The translations under genes were made by a program, and so were the position numbers. Of a stretch of 64,000 nucleotides of DNA, positions 32,094-43,885 are shown in pieces (positions within the stretch are counted from its first letter, which is position 1; each line of letters opens with the position of its first letter). The stretch comes from Euphorbia lathyris. Its lineage: Eukaryota > Streptophyta > Magnoliopsida > Malpighiales > Euphorbiaceae. The notes under the pieces are model-generated. The model was not told the DNA's origin. It saw only the letters and a program-made list of their open reading frames with translations, and made no database searches. The stretch is from assembly GCF_963576675.1 (NCBI RefSeq), contig NC_088916.1, positions 76,401,501 through 76,465,500 of the forward strand, in the 5' to 3' direction.

Positions 32094-33090
32094 TAAAAAA
32101 AAAAAAAATCTTGTTACTTCTTGCAAAACAATTCCTTTACTAATTAAAAAAACAAGAAGTAATAATTATTCCTGTGAACTTTAAGGATCAAGCCCCCAAT
32201 CCATATTAAACCCTAATCATTGATTATATTATGGATTTCGCCCTTTAACTTTTTCGTCAAGTTTTGGCCAACATGCATCATTAGGGCGATTTGGCTTATT
32301 GATGTGGACAAATAAAAATAAGAGTTTATTGACTAGGATAGATAGAGAGTAAAAAGTAATAAGAAATTACGGAAATTAATTTCCAGTATATTCTTCCAAA
32401 CTCGGTCTTCTCCTCTCTCATTTTGTGATTTCCAGCCTTAAAATCGCCAAATCGATCTTCTCCTCTCCCAAAATCGACAGAAAAGTTAAATAAGGACCAA
32501 ATCCATAACAAAATTAATGATCAAAGATTCAATGTCGAAAAATAATTGATCGGGGTTTGATCCTTAAAACAGGTAAAATTCAAGGGCTTAATTATACTTT
32601 TTGCCATTAAAATATTAATATTCCATATATGTATAATAATCTTTATTTATATACATATTTAGACCTATTACAACACTTACTAGCAGACTAGAAAATTTCA
32701 TTTTAACTTTTTCGAAATACTCTTAGTATATATATTATCAGGTAACACCAACTCATTGTGTGCGGAACTATATTTTGTGCGAGGCAAATGCGGAGCGTTA
32801 TTTGTGCGATTTTTTCTGCGATTTTGGATGCAATTTTCAATGGATTTTCGTATCAAATTCAATGGCAAAGGTCGGAAAAAGATATAAGTTTCAATCTCCT
32901 TGCATAAAATAAAGAAATCGCAACATGTTTGGGGTTTGGGGTTTGTTAGGGTTTAGTTTTTCGTATGATTTAATGGCTTATTAGGGCTAGAGTTATGTTT
33001 AATAGCATGTTTATTTGGAATGTATTTACGTAATTGAATGTGTTAGAAATCATCTTATTTCAGCAACTCGATAGTTTTGCAGTCATAAAA
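32094..33090. other. Intergenic sequence upstream of a decayed transposon gene
   Basis: No intact gene. 32740-33000 is somewhat less AT-rich and may belong to the same relic as 33100-33660. Confidence 0.4.
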
Positions 33091-33099
33091 AACCTTTCG

Positions 33100-33660
33100 A
33101 TGACACAAATTGTCACGGTGATACAGTATTCATGGCGATGTTGTATGTTATACATCACATCTTCTTCACTATTGGTCCATCTCATTCGATCGATAACAAT
33201 ATCATCAACCTCACTGACTTTCCAAAGATTTTTGATGAGTTTTCATGATGAGTAGTTGCTTGGGAGGAGACTATTATAGAACCATAAGAAGGGTATAATT
33301 GGTTCTTCGATAAAAGAAAAGTTTGAGAATTTCAGTAAAGGGAAGATCGATAGCATTATGCCATATCAACTAATTGGGTTAGCACACACATTCCAGGTAT
33401 GAGTCATATATATTGTTGAATTTAGATTTGTATCAACATATATTTTAATTGATTTGAACTTTTGTACATGTTTGGATGCTCGAGATATGGACGGCGCCAT
33501 GCAAATTCTATCTAATTGGAGCAAGTGATATCCTCCCACGCCTGAGGAGATGGATGATGGAAAAAAAAACCCCACATTCAAAGAACTAGTAGAATTGTTC
33601 AGTGTAAGTAAAAAAAATGTTGTGTGGATGATGACGAGATAAGCTTCCAATCCATATTAT
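33100..33660 (+). pseudogene. Decayed transposon gene, DUF1985/Ulp1-element-like
   Basis: Read across stops and frame changes, fragments appear in the order expected for the DUF1985 region of plant Ulp1-carrying transposons: LTDFPKIFDEFS (near 33211-33246), KGKIDSIMPYQLIGLAHTFQ (33338-33397) and a WMLEIW...LPRLRRW block (33471-33555). Stops and a jump in frame between the blocks show it is dead. The family call is by remembered pattern only and rests on weak similarity. Confidence 0.4.
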
Positions 33661-35207
33661 GGCTCTAGATCGTATTTAGCTTTAATTTGAGATCGTCGTG
33701 CTTCCATGGTGAATCCCCTTTGGCGGGTGTAACTCTCCCGATCACCGGATACTTACATTCATTTATTCTTATTTCATAAAGGATTTGATGAATTCGAATT
33801 GCTTTGAATCCCCCTTCATCTGTGATAATTGTTTTGTCATCTATACTTACAACACAGAGATAGAGGAGGGTTGCTTATTGTTTAACACAACTGCAAAAGA
33901 AAGAGGAATTAGATTTCCACGGGGACCGAATCCCCATGGGTATGGGGACAGGGATATTTTTTTTCTCCATTTTATCAACGAAGATAGAGGAGTAGTCTTC
34001 CTCTCCACACACCCCATTTGCAACCCTATTCATAAGAATTGATTAACATTAAAAATTAAATGTATACAAATAGCATCAACCATGTTAACTTCTGCTGTAT
34101 TGCTCATGTTTAAGGTCCGTTTGGTTTACCTGTTGTTTGTTTGTTGTTATTGTTTACTGTTTGCTATTAGAAAAAACTGTTTTTCCAAAAAGCAGATATT
34201 TCATGCTTTTGTTAAAAGCTGCTTTTCATGTATAAAAGACAAGCAGTTGGTCTCTAACTAAATACCTAAACCGATTCGCTTTAAGATGACAGAAGGAGAA
34301 AAATGAGTAAACAATACTCCTGTAAACTTGTTGTATTGGGCGTTGGATAATGAAGCATATGAAAATACTTATAATGTCACTAAGATATGTTTTAGTATAA
34401 GTATAAGATCAAAATCATGATTGAACATAAAGAAAACCGCAAATATACAACAATGAAAATCAAACCAATAAGTATAGATTGAGGGTTTGAGTCAAACATC
34501 TTTTAGAAATGGTGTCATCTTTTTGGTAATGGTGTGACCACTTTTCAAATTACTATAATAATAATAATAATAATATAAGACCACTAAACAAATAAAAACA
34601 AAACAAATAAAGAGTTCCAAAAGAACTACTATCGTTTTCTCTTTATTATTATCTTTTTTTTTCTAAAATATCCATTATTTTGAGACCAATAACACAAACT
34701 AATCCAAATCGAGTAATTCTCTCTTGGGGAAAATAAAGTGCTCTCGCTAAATATTTTAATCACAGTTGTATTTTCATTTAAATAATTCGAACTAGGAGTG
34801 AGCATCAGTTCTATTACTAATCGAACTAATTTTTCCTTAAAATTAAAACTGAATAAGCTCAAAAACCGAACATAACCGAATTGAATTTTATCAATTTAGT
34901 AAGGTTTGGTAATTGAGAAACAGAATAAGAAGCCGGACATCCGAATTTGGTTGGCACTCCTAGACAAACAAGTAGTAAATATATTAAATAACTAAATAAA
35001 ATCATAAAAATATAAAATAAATAATAAAAAAGACACATTTAAAAAATATTCTTAGTTCGGTCTTCTGTTATACCGATTTTTTAAAATAACCGAATCAATA
35101 ACCGATAACCAAATATCTCATTTTCAAAACCGAATCGCACTGAACTAAATAAATAATTGATTCAAACTATAATTCCAGTTCGGTTTTGGTTCGGCTATTT
35201 ATTATTA
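33661..35207. other. Intergenic with Tourist-like fragment
   Basis: No gene. 34111-34330 shares TGTTTGCTATTAGAAAAAAC, TTTTTCCAAAAAGCAGA and ACCTAAA with the MITE at 35208-35478 and begins TAAGGTCCGTTTGG, so it is a related Tourist-like fragment. A block around 34795-35190 has repeated AACCGAAT/CGGTTTTGG phrases, suggesting another diverged inverted-repeat element. Confidence 0.5.
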
Positions 35208-35478
35208 AGGGGTGTTTTGTTGCTCTTTTTCATGCTCATGTTTGCATTTTCACTTCAAAAGTGAGTTTTAGGTGTTTGATTAATGGACCCGTTTGTTTTA
35301 CCTACTGTTTGCTATTAGAAAAAACTGTTTTTCCAAAAAGCAGAAATTCATGTTTTTGTAAAAAATTACTTTTCAGGTGTAAAAGGTAAACATGAGGCTC
35401 CTGACCAAACACCTAAAACTCTTTATTTTGAAGTAATAAGGTAAAAATGATCGTGAAAATTAGCAACCAAACACCCTC
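35208..35478. mobile_element. Tourist-type (PIF/Harbinger) MITE
   Basis: The left end AGGGGTGTTTTGTTGCT and the inverted right end GAGGGTGTTTGGTTGCT match at 14 of 17 positions. TTA flanks both sides (35205-35207 and 35479-35481). It is 271 bp and non-coding. It lies about 370 bp upstream of WAT1 gene 2. Confidence 0.8.
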
Positions 35479-35752
35479 TTAGTCTACTTTACTCGCATCT
35501 AATGTAAACCATGATTAAGCTGATCTAATACCCTGACACTCGAACCACGTGTTTGGTGGTTTTCTATTATATTATTGATTCTTCTTTCTTTAAAGGATTC
35601 TATTATACAAAAAAGTGAGATTCTATCTACAATATTTAATTGATAAATAAAGGAATCTTGGAAGAAAAATGAGAACTAATTATAGAGTATAATATAAGTG
35701 TATATACATATATGGAATAAATACATACTATCTTTTTGGTGCTTTTTTGGTC

Positions 35753-35760
35753 TATATAAG
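35753..35760 (+). promoter_or_regulatory. TATA box of WAT1 gene 2
   Basis: TATATAAG lies 92 nt upstream of the start codon with no intervening ATG in a good context, which fits a short 5' leader. This is a prediction from position and sequence only. Confidence 0.5.
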
Positions 35761-35851
35761 GGTGATTAATTTCTCATTCTAGTATTGACAAGCTAGCATT
35801 GAGAGATCAATCAATTGAGAAAAGTGGGATTGTAGAGAGAGAAAGAGAAAG

Positions 35852-38800
35852 ATGGGGGACCAAAATTCAATATGTAGAAAAGTAAGTGAGAAAATAATAA
35901 AAGCAAAACCATTCTTGGCAATGGTGTCTCTTCAATTTGGATATGCAGGAATGTATATTATAACAATGGTTACTTTGAAGCATGGAATGAGTCATTACAT
36001 TCTTGGTGTTTATCGCCATGTTGTTGCTACTCTTGTTATTGCTCCTTTTGCCTTTGTTCTTGAAAGGTGAGTCGGTTGTTACCAACGTTATTTATCAGCT
36101 TAAACTTTTAGATTAAGCGTTGATATAGTTCTTCTTTAATTTCATAGTTCCGTTTTGGTTATTGTACTACAGGTAATAGGATAGTGTTTCGATTAAGATT
36201 GAGAAATAGTTGTTGATGGCTATTTCTAGTGGGGTCTAGAGGGAGAAAGACAAGTGGAGCAATTCTCTCTCTCTCCTTCTTTGGATGTTACGAGCGTCAT
36301 TTATCAGCTTAAACTTTTAGATTAAACGTTTATATGGTTCTTCTTTTCGTAGCTTCGTTTTGCTTTATAGAAGTGTTGTGGTTAAGATTGAGAAATAGTT
36401 GTTGATAGCTATTTCGAGTGGCGGCTTTAGAGGGGCAGGGGAGGTAGTCGGCCCCTCTTGCTGCGATGTTCCCGTGATCCCGCCACTATTAAACTAGAAC
36501 TTCGCACTATCTTGTCGGGTGTTTCGTTAACTCTCGAACTTGTTTAAAGTAATATATTGATCATCTGAATTTGTTTAAAATGTCATGTTGATCAACTAAA
36601 CTTGCTTATAGTAATCTATTGTCCTTCTTAACTTAGTTAAAATGATATATTTTTTTAAGACACTTTGTAAAATCTCTTAGAAATTTCTGGATCCACCATT
36701 GGCTATTTTAGAAGGAAAATTAACTAACTTCCACCAACTAGTAATTATAGTAAACGATAAATAACTAACAGTAGTCAAACAGTTGATATGGATATCTAAA
36801 ATATACCGACTATAAGAGTTTGTTTAGTTTAGCTGTGTTAACTATTTATTGTTACTAGTGGATTTGAATTAGCTGACTTTTCTTCCAAAATAATTATAAA
36901 GAGTGTTTCTCAATTCCAATCAAACAATTTACACCTACTGTTTCGAGTAAATTTAATACCAAAAACTTTTGAATCAATTGTTTTTTTGAAAAAAAAAATT
37001 ATAAAAATTGTTTGGCCGATTTACAAAAAAAAAAAAAAAAATTTCATGGTTTAAAAGTTCGCAAACAAAAGTTTTGTGTTTTGTGAAATTTGCAGTTAAA
37101 AAATATGCGAGTCAATATTTCAATCCAATAATATTTATGATTTAGTTAAATTACAAAGTCATACCTTGTATTTTGGGTAATTTGTAAAGTCGATCTTTTT
37201 AATTGCTTCAAATTACTTCCTTTTAAAGTAAGTAGTCACGACAACAATTTTTATCGGTGGCTGAGTTTTGTAAACTGCATAAAACACATAATCTCTATTT
37301 GCAAACTTTTAAACTACCAAAAACTTTTTTTGCAATTGGGATTTTTATACTTTTCTTTTATTTTTATTTTACTAAATAATTACTTGAAATTTATATAATT
37401 TTTTATTTTATTTGTTCCACTAAATATGCATGCATGTCCTAATAAATTAATATTATTACAGGAAAATCAGGCCAAAGATGACTCTTGCTGTGTTCCTAAG
37501 GATAGTGGCACTTGGATTTCTAGAGTATGTTCTTTCCTAGATTCTCATATTAATATTTTCCCAAAATAAAAAATTGAATTATATTATTAATTCTTTTGGT
37601 TTAATTAACTATAATTTTATAATAATCTTTATACAGAATATTTATTTCTTATTAATTAACAGATTCTACCCCCACAAAAAAAAATGTGAATCTGCTTATA
37701 TTATATTATATTATATTCTTTATTTTAATAGAATAAATTACCACTATGTATTTAATAAAAGTTATTTAAAAAAAAAAAAAACTGCAGGCCAGTGCTAGAT
37801 CAGAATTTATACTATGTGGGAATGCAATACACATCAGCAACTTTTGCATCAGCTTCAGTCAATGTCCTTCCTGCCATTACCTTTATTATGGCTATTATTT
37901 TCAGGTTTATTTTTTATTCTCATGTCCAATCACTCTCTTATGATTAGGAGAATAAAGGGTAAATGCGACATTTCACAATTTGGTATACAGTCGGTAATTA
38001 TAACCGGTCAATGCATCACGTCAGCAATTTGACCTCTCTAAAAGTCAAAATTGCTGACATATATTATCCCTTTTCGTAACTCGGTGTGTTTTGTTTTGAG
38101 TTAAGAAGTTCGATTGGGCTCGAAAAAATGATTCTAATATTATTATTTTTTGGAGGACTAATTTGAAAATGTGATGACAGGTTGGAAAGGGTGAATATGA
38201 AGAGGATATATGATGTGGCAAAAGTAATTGGGACAGGAATAACAGTAGCAGGAGCCATGGTTATGACTTTGTACAAAGGTCCAATAATTGAGTTTGTTAA
38301 GTCACATGGTTCGAGCCATAATGGAACCACTGGTGGTGCCACTGCTCAACATTGGGTCACAGGGACTTTGATGCTTCTTGGCAGTTGTTGTGGCTGGGCT
38401 GGCTTTTTCATTTTGCAAGTTAGTATCGGCTCTTTGATCGGGAAATTATTATAAGCATCCGGTCCTAACAAAACAAGTATCCCGTAAAAGAAATAACAGG
38501 TGTTGTTTTTATCAGAAAAACGACATGTGTTGTTTCCTGAGGGATACTTCAAGTACCCGGTGCTTAATTATAGGTCTAATATATCACTAGTTAATTATAC
38601 GATGATTAACATTAATTAATTAATTAATTTTTGGAACAGTCATTTACTCTGAAGAAATACCCAGCAGAGCTATCTTTGACAGCATGGATATGCTTGATGG
38701 GTATGGTGGAAGGAGCAGCAGTTTCACTTGTTATGGAAAGAGACATGTCCGCCTGGAAAATTGGCTTTGATTCTAGACTTCTTGCAGCTGTATACACTGT

Positions 38801-41013
38801 GAGTTGCTTTTTTTTTTAAATAAAAAATCATTCACTGTAATGCAACGACGGATCTAGGATTCACTAGTGCTTACGGCTACTTAATTGAAACTTTTTGGGT
38901 GCTTTTACTCTAAAAAATTAGAGCTCCGTGTACATAGGTTCAATGAAGTTTTTCTAGCGACTTGTAGGCTCTCAAGTTCCCCTGGCCCCTAGATCCGCCC
39001 CTGCCAGCTTGTAGGTTCAAATGCGCTCCCACGTATCATCTTGGCATTTTTAGTTAAATTAGTTAAACTGAATCCCAAACAAAAACCGACATGTTCTCAA
39101 AAAAACATTGAATTATATTTTGACATGTATCATTTTTGGGCAGTTTAATTAAAAATTCCACATTGTAGATTGAAAGGAGTTCATTTCGGACCAATTTGAT
39201 TAGGCATACCAAGTTTAGGGACCAAATTCCTTCTATTTGCACTCAAACTCCTAATGATTCTCCGAACTTTCAAAACAACTAATATCTAATATGACATCTC
39301 AACTTGTTCGCAGTGGCGGATCTAGAGGGGTGGCAGGGGCAGTCCCCCTGTCGTCCTACCTCGTGGTTCCGTCACTGTTAAAAGGGCATTCGCTCGCCCC
39401 TCTCTTATTAGGTGTTTCGTTAGTTCTCGAACCTGTTTAAAGTGATATATTGATCACCTGAATTTATTTAAAGTAACATATTATTCTCTAAATTTACTTA
39501 TAGTAATATATTGTCCTCTGAATTTTGTTAAAATGATAATTTACTTATAGTAATATATTTTTCTCTGAATTTTGTTAAAATGACTTTGTAAAAAAAAAAA
39601 TAGTAAGAATCTCGGCCCCGTCTCATAAATTTTCAGATCCGCCACTGCTTACTTGAAACGACTTTTCTACGCCTCAACTTGTTTAAAACGACTTTTCCAA
39701 CACCTCAACTTGCTTAAAATCACATTTACTTAAACTTCTAGTGGTGCATACTATGATATTACCGCCATGGAAGGGGTTAGCCATAACCGTTTATGCAAGT
39801 TGAGAGGATAAGTTGGTTTTGAAAGTTTAAGACAACATTAGACAGTTGGATGTAAGTCGGGGGGGACGGGATACGTATTAAGTGTATATTAGTGTATGTA
39901 ATTAACAATAATTAAACATGGTAAACAGGGGGTGGTTTGCTCTGGAATTGCATATTATATACAAGCCATGGTGATTAAGGAAAGAGGCCCAGTTTTTGTG
40001 ACCTCTTTTAGTCCTCTATGTATGGTCATCACTGCTGCTTTAGGGACCATTATTCTATCTGAACAACTTCACCTTGGCAGGTAAATTTATATTTCAATAA
40101 TTATTTTATTTCTTGAATTAATTACATTTTTGGTCCTTCAACTATTGAAAATCGCAAAAATTACCATAAACTATAAAGGCAAAAAGCATCATGAGGTCCC
40201 TAATCTTTTATTTTTATTTAGATTAAGCCCTCAATGGCCGAAAAAGTCAGTTTCGAACGGTAAAAAATATAATTTCAAACACATAAAATTAATAATGATT
40301 TTCTTAACTAAACTAGATGTTAACAACTAACTAATTTGATAAATAAGGACTTACTCTGACAAAAAAAAATAAAAGATCGGAACTTAATGTATCCGAAATA
40401 AAAGATTAAGGACTTAAAAAAAGAAAAGATTATGGACCTCGCGATGTTTTTTTTTACCAGTTTTAAATACTTAATGAAAAAGTCATTGATGCTTAACTTT
40501 GATTTTACCGTGATTTTTTTTTTATCTAGATACCAACAAACATATTCGCTCGAGATGACATGTCATCAAAATTTTGTCATGTAGAAAAAAATTATTCTTA
40601 TTTTTTTCATTTTTCATGTGGCGATATTTTGATGACATGTCATCCAAGTGGCATCTCGTGTGAATGTGTTTATTGGTTTCCAAACAAAAAGGATAATGAA
40701 ATTAAAGTTAAACAATGAGGACTTTCTTGTTAGAATTTAAGGTTTATAACATTTTTCTTTTAAGGACTATGAGTGTAATTAACCTATTATTTGTTACTTT
40801 CCTTTTTCTTTTAACTGACGCAGTAACTTAATTTTTTACAGTATAATTGGAGCAGTTTTCATAGTGATTGGGCTTTACAGTGTTGTGTGGGGTAAAAGCA
40901 AAGATTTTAACAACTCAGAAGCAACAAATGAAAAAAATGGAAGCCAAGATCAACTGCAAATCACTGAGATTGCTGCTAAATCATCAGTTAGGTTTGCTAA
41001 TAATAATGTCTAA
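35852..41013 (+). CDS. WAT1-related / UMAMIT (nodulin MtN21-like) transporter, gene 2
   Basis: Seven exons give 371 aa: 35852-36066, 37462-37524, 37788-37904, 38181-38418, 38640-38798, 39929-40080 and 40842-41013. All introns are GT-AG and in frame. It has two EamA domains and about ten membrane helices, with LQFGYAGMYI near residue 28, YKGP after helix 5, a hydrophilic loop with SHGSSHNGTTGG, LKKYPAELSL, ERGPVFVTSFSPL, and a 35-residue polar C-terminal tail. Exons 2, 3, 5 and 6 have exactly the same lengths as in the gene at 17721-22475; exons 1, 4 and 7 differ by 9, 3 and 6 nt. The two are tandem paralogs. Role: membrane transport of amino acids or auxin-related compounds, substrate unknown. 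Introns 1, 5 and 6 carry hAT-like and foldback insertions. Confidence 0.94.
36083..36420. repeat. Tandem duplication of about 208 bp in intron 1 of WAT1 gene 2
   Basis: CGT.ATTTATCAGCTTAAAC, TATATGGTTC-like, AAGATTGAGAAATAGTTGTTGAT and GCTATTTC recur with an offset of about 208 bp (from 36086 and 36294). The first copy ends in AGTGGGGTCTAGAGGGAGA, a worn left end of the hAT-like element that follows the second copy. The duplication therefore happened after that element inserted, or copied its edge. Confidence 0.7.
36416..36701. mobile_element. hAT-type MITE in intron 1 of WAT1 gene 2
   Basis: The left end GAGTGGCGGCTTTAGAGG and the right end GGATCCACCATTG are inverted variants of CAGTGGCGGATCTAG. 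The 8-bp flanks GCTATTTC (36408-36415) and GCTATTTT (36702-36709) match at 7 of 8, the hAT duplication length. The interior shares GTGTTTCGTTA, CTCGAAC, TGTTTAAAGT and TTGATCA blocks with 39311-39647. Confidence 0.8.
38842..39004. mobile_element. Short hAT-like element in intron 5 of WAT1 gene 2
   Basis: The left end CAACGACGGATCTAGG and the right end CCCCTAGATCCGCCCCTG are inverted variants of the same terminus. It is about 163 bp. The interior differs from the other copies, so it is a different subfamily. No target duplication survives. Confidence 0.6.
39311..39647. mobile_element. hAT-type MITE in intron 5 of WAT1 gene 2
   Basis: Ends CAGTGGCGGATCTAGAGG and inverted CAGTGGCGGATCTG. The interior matches that of 36416-36701 along most of its length. 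The flanking 8-mers CTTGTTCG and CTTACTTG match at only 5 of 8 positions, so the duplication is eroded or absent. Confidence 0.75.
40118..40785. mobile_element. Nested foldback elements in intron 6 of WAT1 gene 2
   Basis: The outer ends TTAATTACATTTTTGGTCC and inverted TTAATTACACTCATAGTCC enclose an inner inverted pair. Within it, 40516-40680 holds ACAAACATATTCGCTCGAGATG and its inverted partner around ATGACATGTCATC, shared with intron 6 of gene 1. A second inverted pair (about 40181-40450: AAAAAGCATCATGAGGTCCCTAATC and inverted CATCGCGAGGTCCATAATC) is a separate insertion. Splice sites are unaffected. Confidence 0.6.
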
Positions 41014-41589
41014 TTAACATTAATTATGGGATCAATTAATTAATGTTGTAGTAGCAAAGGTTTAGAATCAAAAGTTTGGACTATTTATGTATATGGTCCT
41101 TGTCACTTTCCTAAATGTAATTTCAGTTTTTGGTCATCAATATTATAATATATAGATGAATTATAAAAATAGATCTCGTAGTTTTTACATATATGAGAAT
41201 CGTTTTCGTGGTTTAAAAGTTCAAAAACACGCCTAATGAGTTTTTTTTCTATACCCAAAGACTAACATTTTCACCGTGCCATCTAAATTTACCTACATGG
41301 TAAAAAAATTCAATAATTTTTTATATCATTGTACCCATCGTAATGTATATATAAAAACTTTTTAAAGCAGAAATAATAATAATAAAGTAAAGGGATTGTT
41401 GGAGATAATTATTGTATTCTTCTTCAATTCATTGATAGAAGGTTTCAGCCTGTCCATGACTTGACCACAGCATTCGCTTCATTCCGACTAATCAAGTTGC
41501 AGATATGTAATCAAGCCGTTTGCAAGAGCTCAGTTCGTTATGCTTTGTCTCGCCTTTTGGTTCGCTCTGGCTATCGGCTTGAGGAAGAG
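41014..41589. other. Downstream region of WAT1 gene 2
   Basis: No gene. AT-rich to about 41395, then a GC-richer stretch (41399-41589) that begins TGTTGGAGATAATTATTG, the same phrase that opens the hairpin at 41590. This may be the interior of a small LTR-type element. Confidence 0.5.
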
Positions 41590-41715
41590 TGTTGGAGATA
41601 ATTGTTGTTAATTATCTCTTTGTCTATCATCAGATACTAACAAATAACTATTTAGAGTTATCTGTTAGTACCTGATGATAGACAAAAAGATAATTAACAA
41701 TAATTATCTCCAACA
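41590..41715. repeat. Long near-perfect hairpin with LTR-like ends
   Basis: TGTTGGAGATAATTGTTGTT... pairs with ...AACAATAATTATCTCCAACA. The two arms, about 55-58 bp each, are nearly perfectly complementary around a short AT-rich loop near 41645-41655. The TG...CA ends and the partial repeat of TGTTGGAGATAATT at 41399 suggest a small LTR or TRIM relic. It could also fold as a long RNA hairpin. Confidence 0.65.
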
Positions 41716-42790
41716 TAGATAACGTATAAAAATATCTCCAATATTGAAATCAAAAGTATTTTTATTTTTAATGTTATAAATGATATAATTATAACTTTAA
41801 CGTTGTCAAGTTGGATCAATTTTATTTTTAATTACAATTATACTCTACACACTCTACATGCGTATCATATTATTTTATTAAAATTAAGAAACAACTATCG
41901 ATAGTTATTTTGAAAGAAAAATCAGCAAACCTCTAATAGCAATAACAAATGGTAAACAATAATGGATAAACCAAACGAATAAGATATCAAAATAGCAATC
42001 AATATTTTTGGGGAAGTGTCAATTTGGCCTCAACGTATAAAATAATATCATTTTAGCATCAACGTTTATGAAATGGTGAAATTACAAGCATGTGTTAACG
42101 GAACTTGACACAATAATATAAACATATAAAACTGTTAACACGGATCTATGATTGCATCATTTTAGAAATTTATTGCTAAAATAGTGATATTTTATGCGTT
42201 AGGACCAATTTGTTACTTCCTTAAAAAATTTGAGGCTATTTTGGTACATTATTCATAAACCAAACAAGCCATCTTTGAAAATGAAGGCATGTACATATTT
42301 ACGTATTTTTAAACTATTAGAACATCTGCACGAACCCATGGGCGGCTCTAGTCTAAGGTCTTCCATTTAAGAGAGTCTCTAATCCGAGGGAATACGGTGG
42401 ACTACTTGAATGGATTCTATCAATGAAAAATGAGATATATGCCACCTTTTGGCAAATGATTGGTTTAAACAATAAAAAAATACAATTGTCATATTTTCAT
42501 TGTTAAAGTCCACTAGATTGAGACCATGGTAGAACTTTTCTCCGATTCAATTTTTTCTATAAAATGTAAAACTTATTTCAATGTTAAAAATTATTCATAT
42601 AAATAATTATTATCTCGTATCTGAATTTAATAATAATCGTAAATAAAACAAAATAAGAACAGCGTGTAATAAAATGAAATTGAAAGTCGACAACAATAGC
42701 ACACATTGTCTCTCTTTTTTATCATAGTCCCTCAGCTACAATAGCACAAAGGGGTCTCCAACTTTATTCCATAACTTCTTTCTTAACAAT
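41716..42790. other. AT-rich intergenic sequence
   Basis: No gene. 42010-42240 contains TGTCAATTTGGCCTCAACGTAT and an inverted-looking partner ending TTATGCGTTAGGACCAATTTG, a diverged foldback similar in style to 42795-43122. Confidence 0.45.
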
Positions 42791-42794
42791 AATC

Positions 42795-43122
42795 GGGATA
42801 AATTACAAATTTAGTCATATGGTTACTTGGGAAGAGTGAAATTTCAAACATTACAATATTAAGCCAAACTTTTATGAGACGGTGCAATTTCAAGCATAAT
42901 TAACAGAATATGAGTTTTTTTTTGTATTAACACAGATGTACAATTTCACATGAAAAGAGGTTGGAGGATAACTAGAACGTGAAATTACACATCGTCTTTC
43001 GTTAATGAGATTTGAAATTGCACCGTTTGGTAAATATTAGATTTAAAATTGCAATATTTTACACATAGAGATCAAATTTGTTCTTCTTCAATAACCATAG
43101 GCTAAATTTGTACCTTATCTCA
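42795..43122. mobile_element. Foldback element
   Basis: The left GATAAATTACAAATTTAGTC...GGTTACTTGGGAAGA and the inverted right GATAAGGTACAAATTTAGCC...GGTTATTGAAGAAGA align over about 100 bp, continuing through CAATATT and GACGGTGCAATTTCAA/TTGAAATTGCACCGT. There is no target duplication I can define. Confidence 0.65.
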
Positions 43123-43267
43123 TAATAACATATAGTTGTTAAATGCTTCGTTCTTTGTCTAATGTCTCTAAAATACTGGAGCCTCCACTGCACGAAACCA
43201 CATGGGGTTTTTTTGCATTAATTTAAAGAAAAAAACATGTAGGTTCACTAATATTGAGCCTTTTTTT

Positions 43268-43885
43268 GTGAGCTGCTAAATACCGCTCTCAAATTACTTA
43301 TCACCGTCCCGATTGGACTTTTTTGCCCTTCTCATAATTTTGATCAAAAACTGAAAATTCTTTCTCCAAAATCATAAAGCCGAACAACAATAATTGAAAT
43401 TATGAAAATAATTGATGTGTGACAACCCGAACCCCGAAAATAGATGATTACGAGTTGGAAACATTAAAATTTATATTTTTTTATCAAAGAACTCATGAAG
43501 ATAATACATATTTTCATGATGATTTTGCATTTTTCATCACAAAAAATTGAATGATTTAGTTTTTTCGTCACTAAAAATTGGAGAATTTTGCATTTTCTAA
43601 AATTTGGCCTAAACGGATGCGGCATCCGCCCGAACCATGGCGGGAACGGATGGCGCATCCGCCCCCACCATGGTTGAGGCGAATGCGGCATCCGCCCGGC
43701 CCATGGTGGGGGCGGATGCGCCATCCGTTCCCGCCATGGTTCGGACGGATGCCGAATCCGTTTAGGCCAAATTTTGAAATTTTATCTCAATTTTTTTTTC
43801 CACTTTTGCAAAAAATTTATGCAAATGGCAAACTTGTCCCAAATGGGAGCGGTGATAAGTAATTTATGGGGTAAATAGCAAAACC
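43268..43885. mobile_element. CGGATGC foldback family, copy 2
   Basis: Ends GTGAGCTGCTAAATACCGC and inverted GGTTTTGCTATTTACCCC, flanked by 8-mers CTTTTTTT and TTTTTTTT. The core (43599-43775) is an expanded array: inverted 30-bp arms with one mismatch enclose several CGGATGC/GCATCCGCC units alternating with CCATGG. It is GC-rich in an otherwise AT-rich element. Frames on both strands through the array are artefacts of its repeats. Confidence 0.82.

Noticed and set aside
33785..34042. 85-codon plus-strand ORF
   Set aside because: Composition is unremarkable, no domain is recognised, and it lies in transposon debris.
39303..39655. 8-bp target duplication for the hAT MITE in intron 5
   Set aside because: CTTGTTCG and CTTACTTG agree at only five positions, no better than could arise by chance, so I do not claim it.
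43464..43862. Pro/His/Met-repeat ORFs on both strands
   Set aside because: Translation of the palindromic core of the foldback element; palindromic repeats give similar peptides on both strands.
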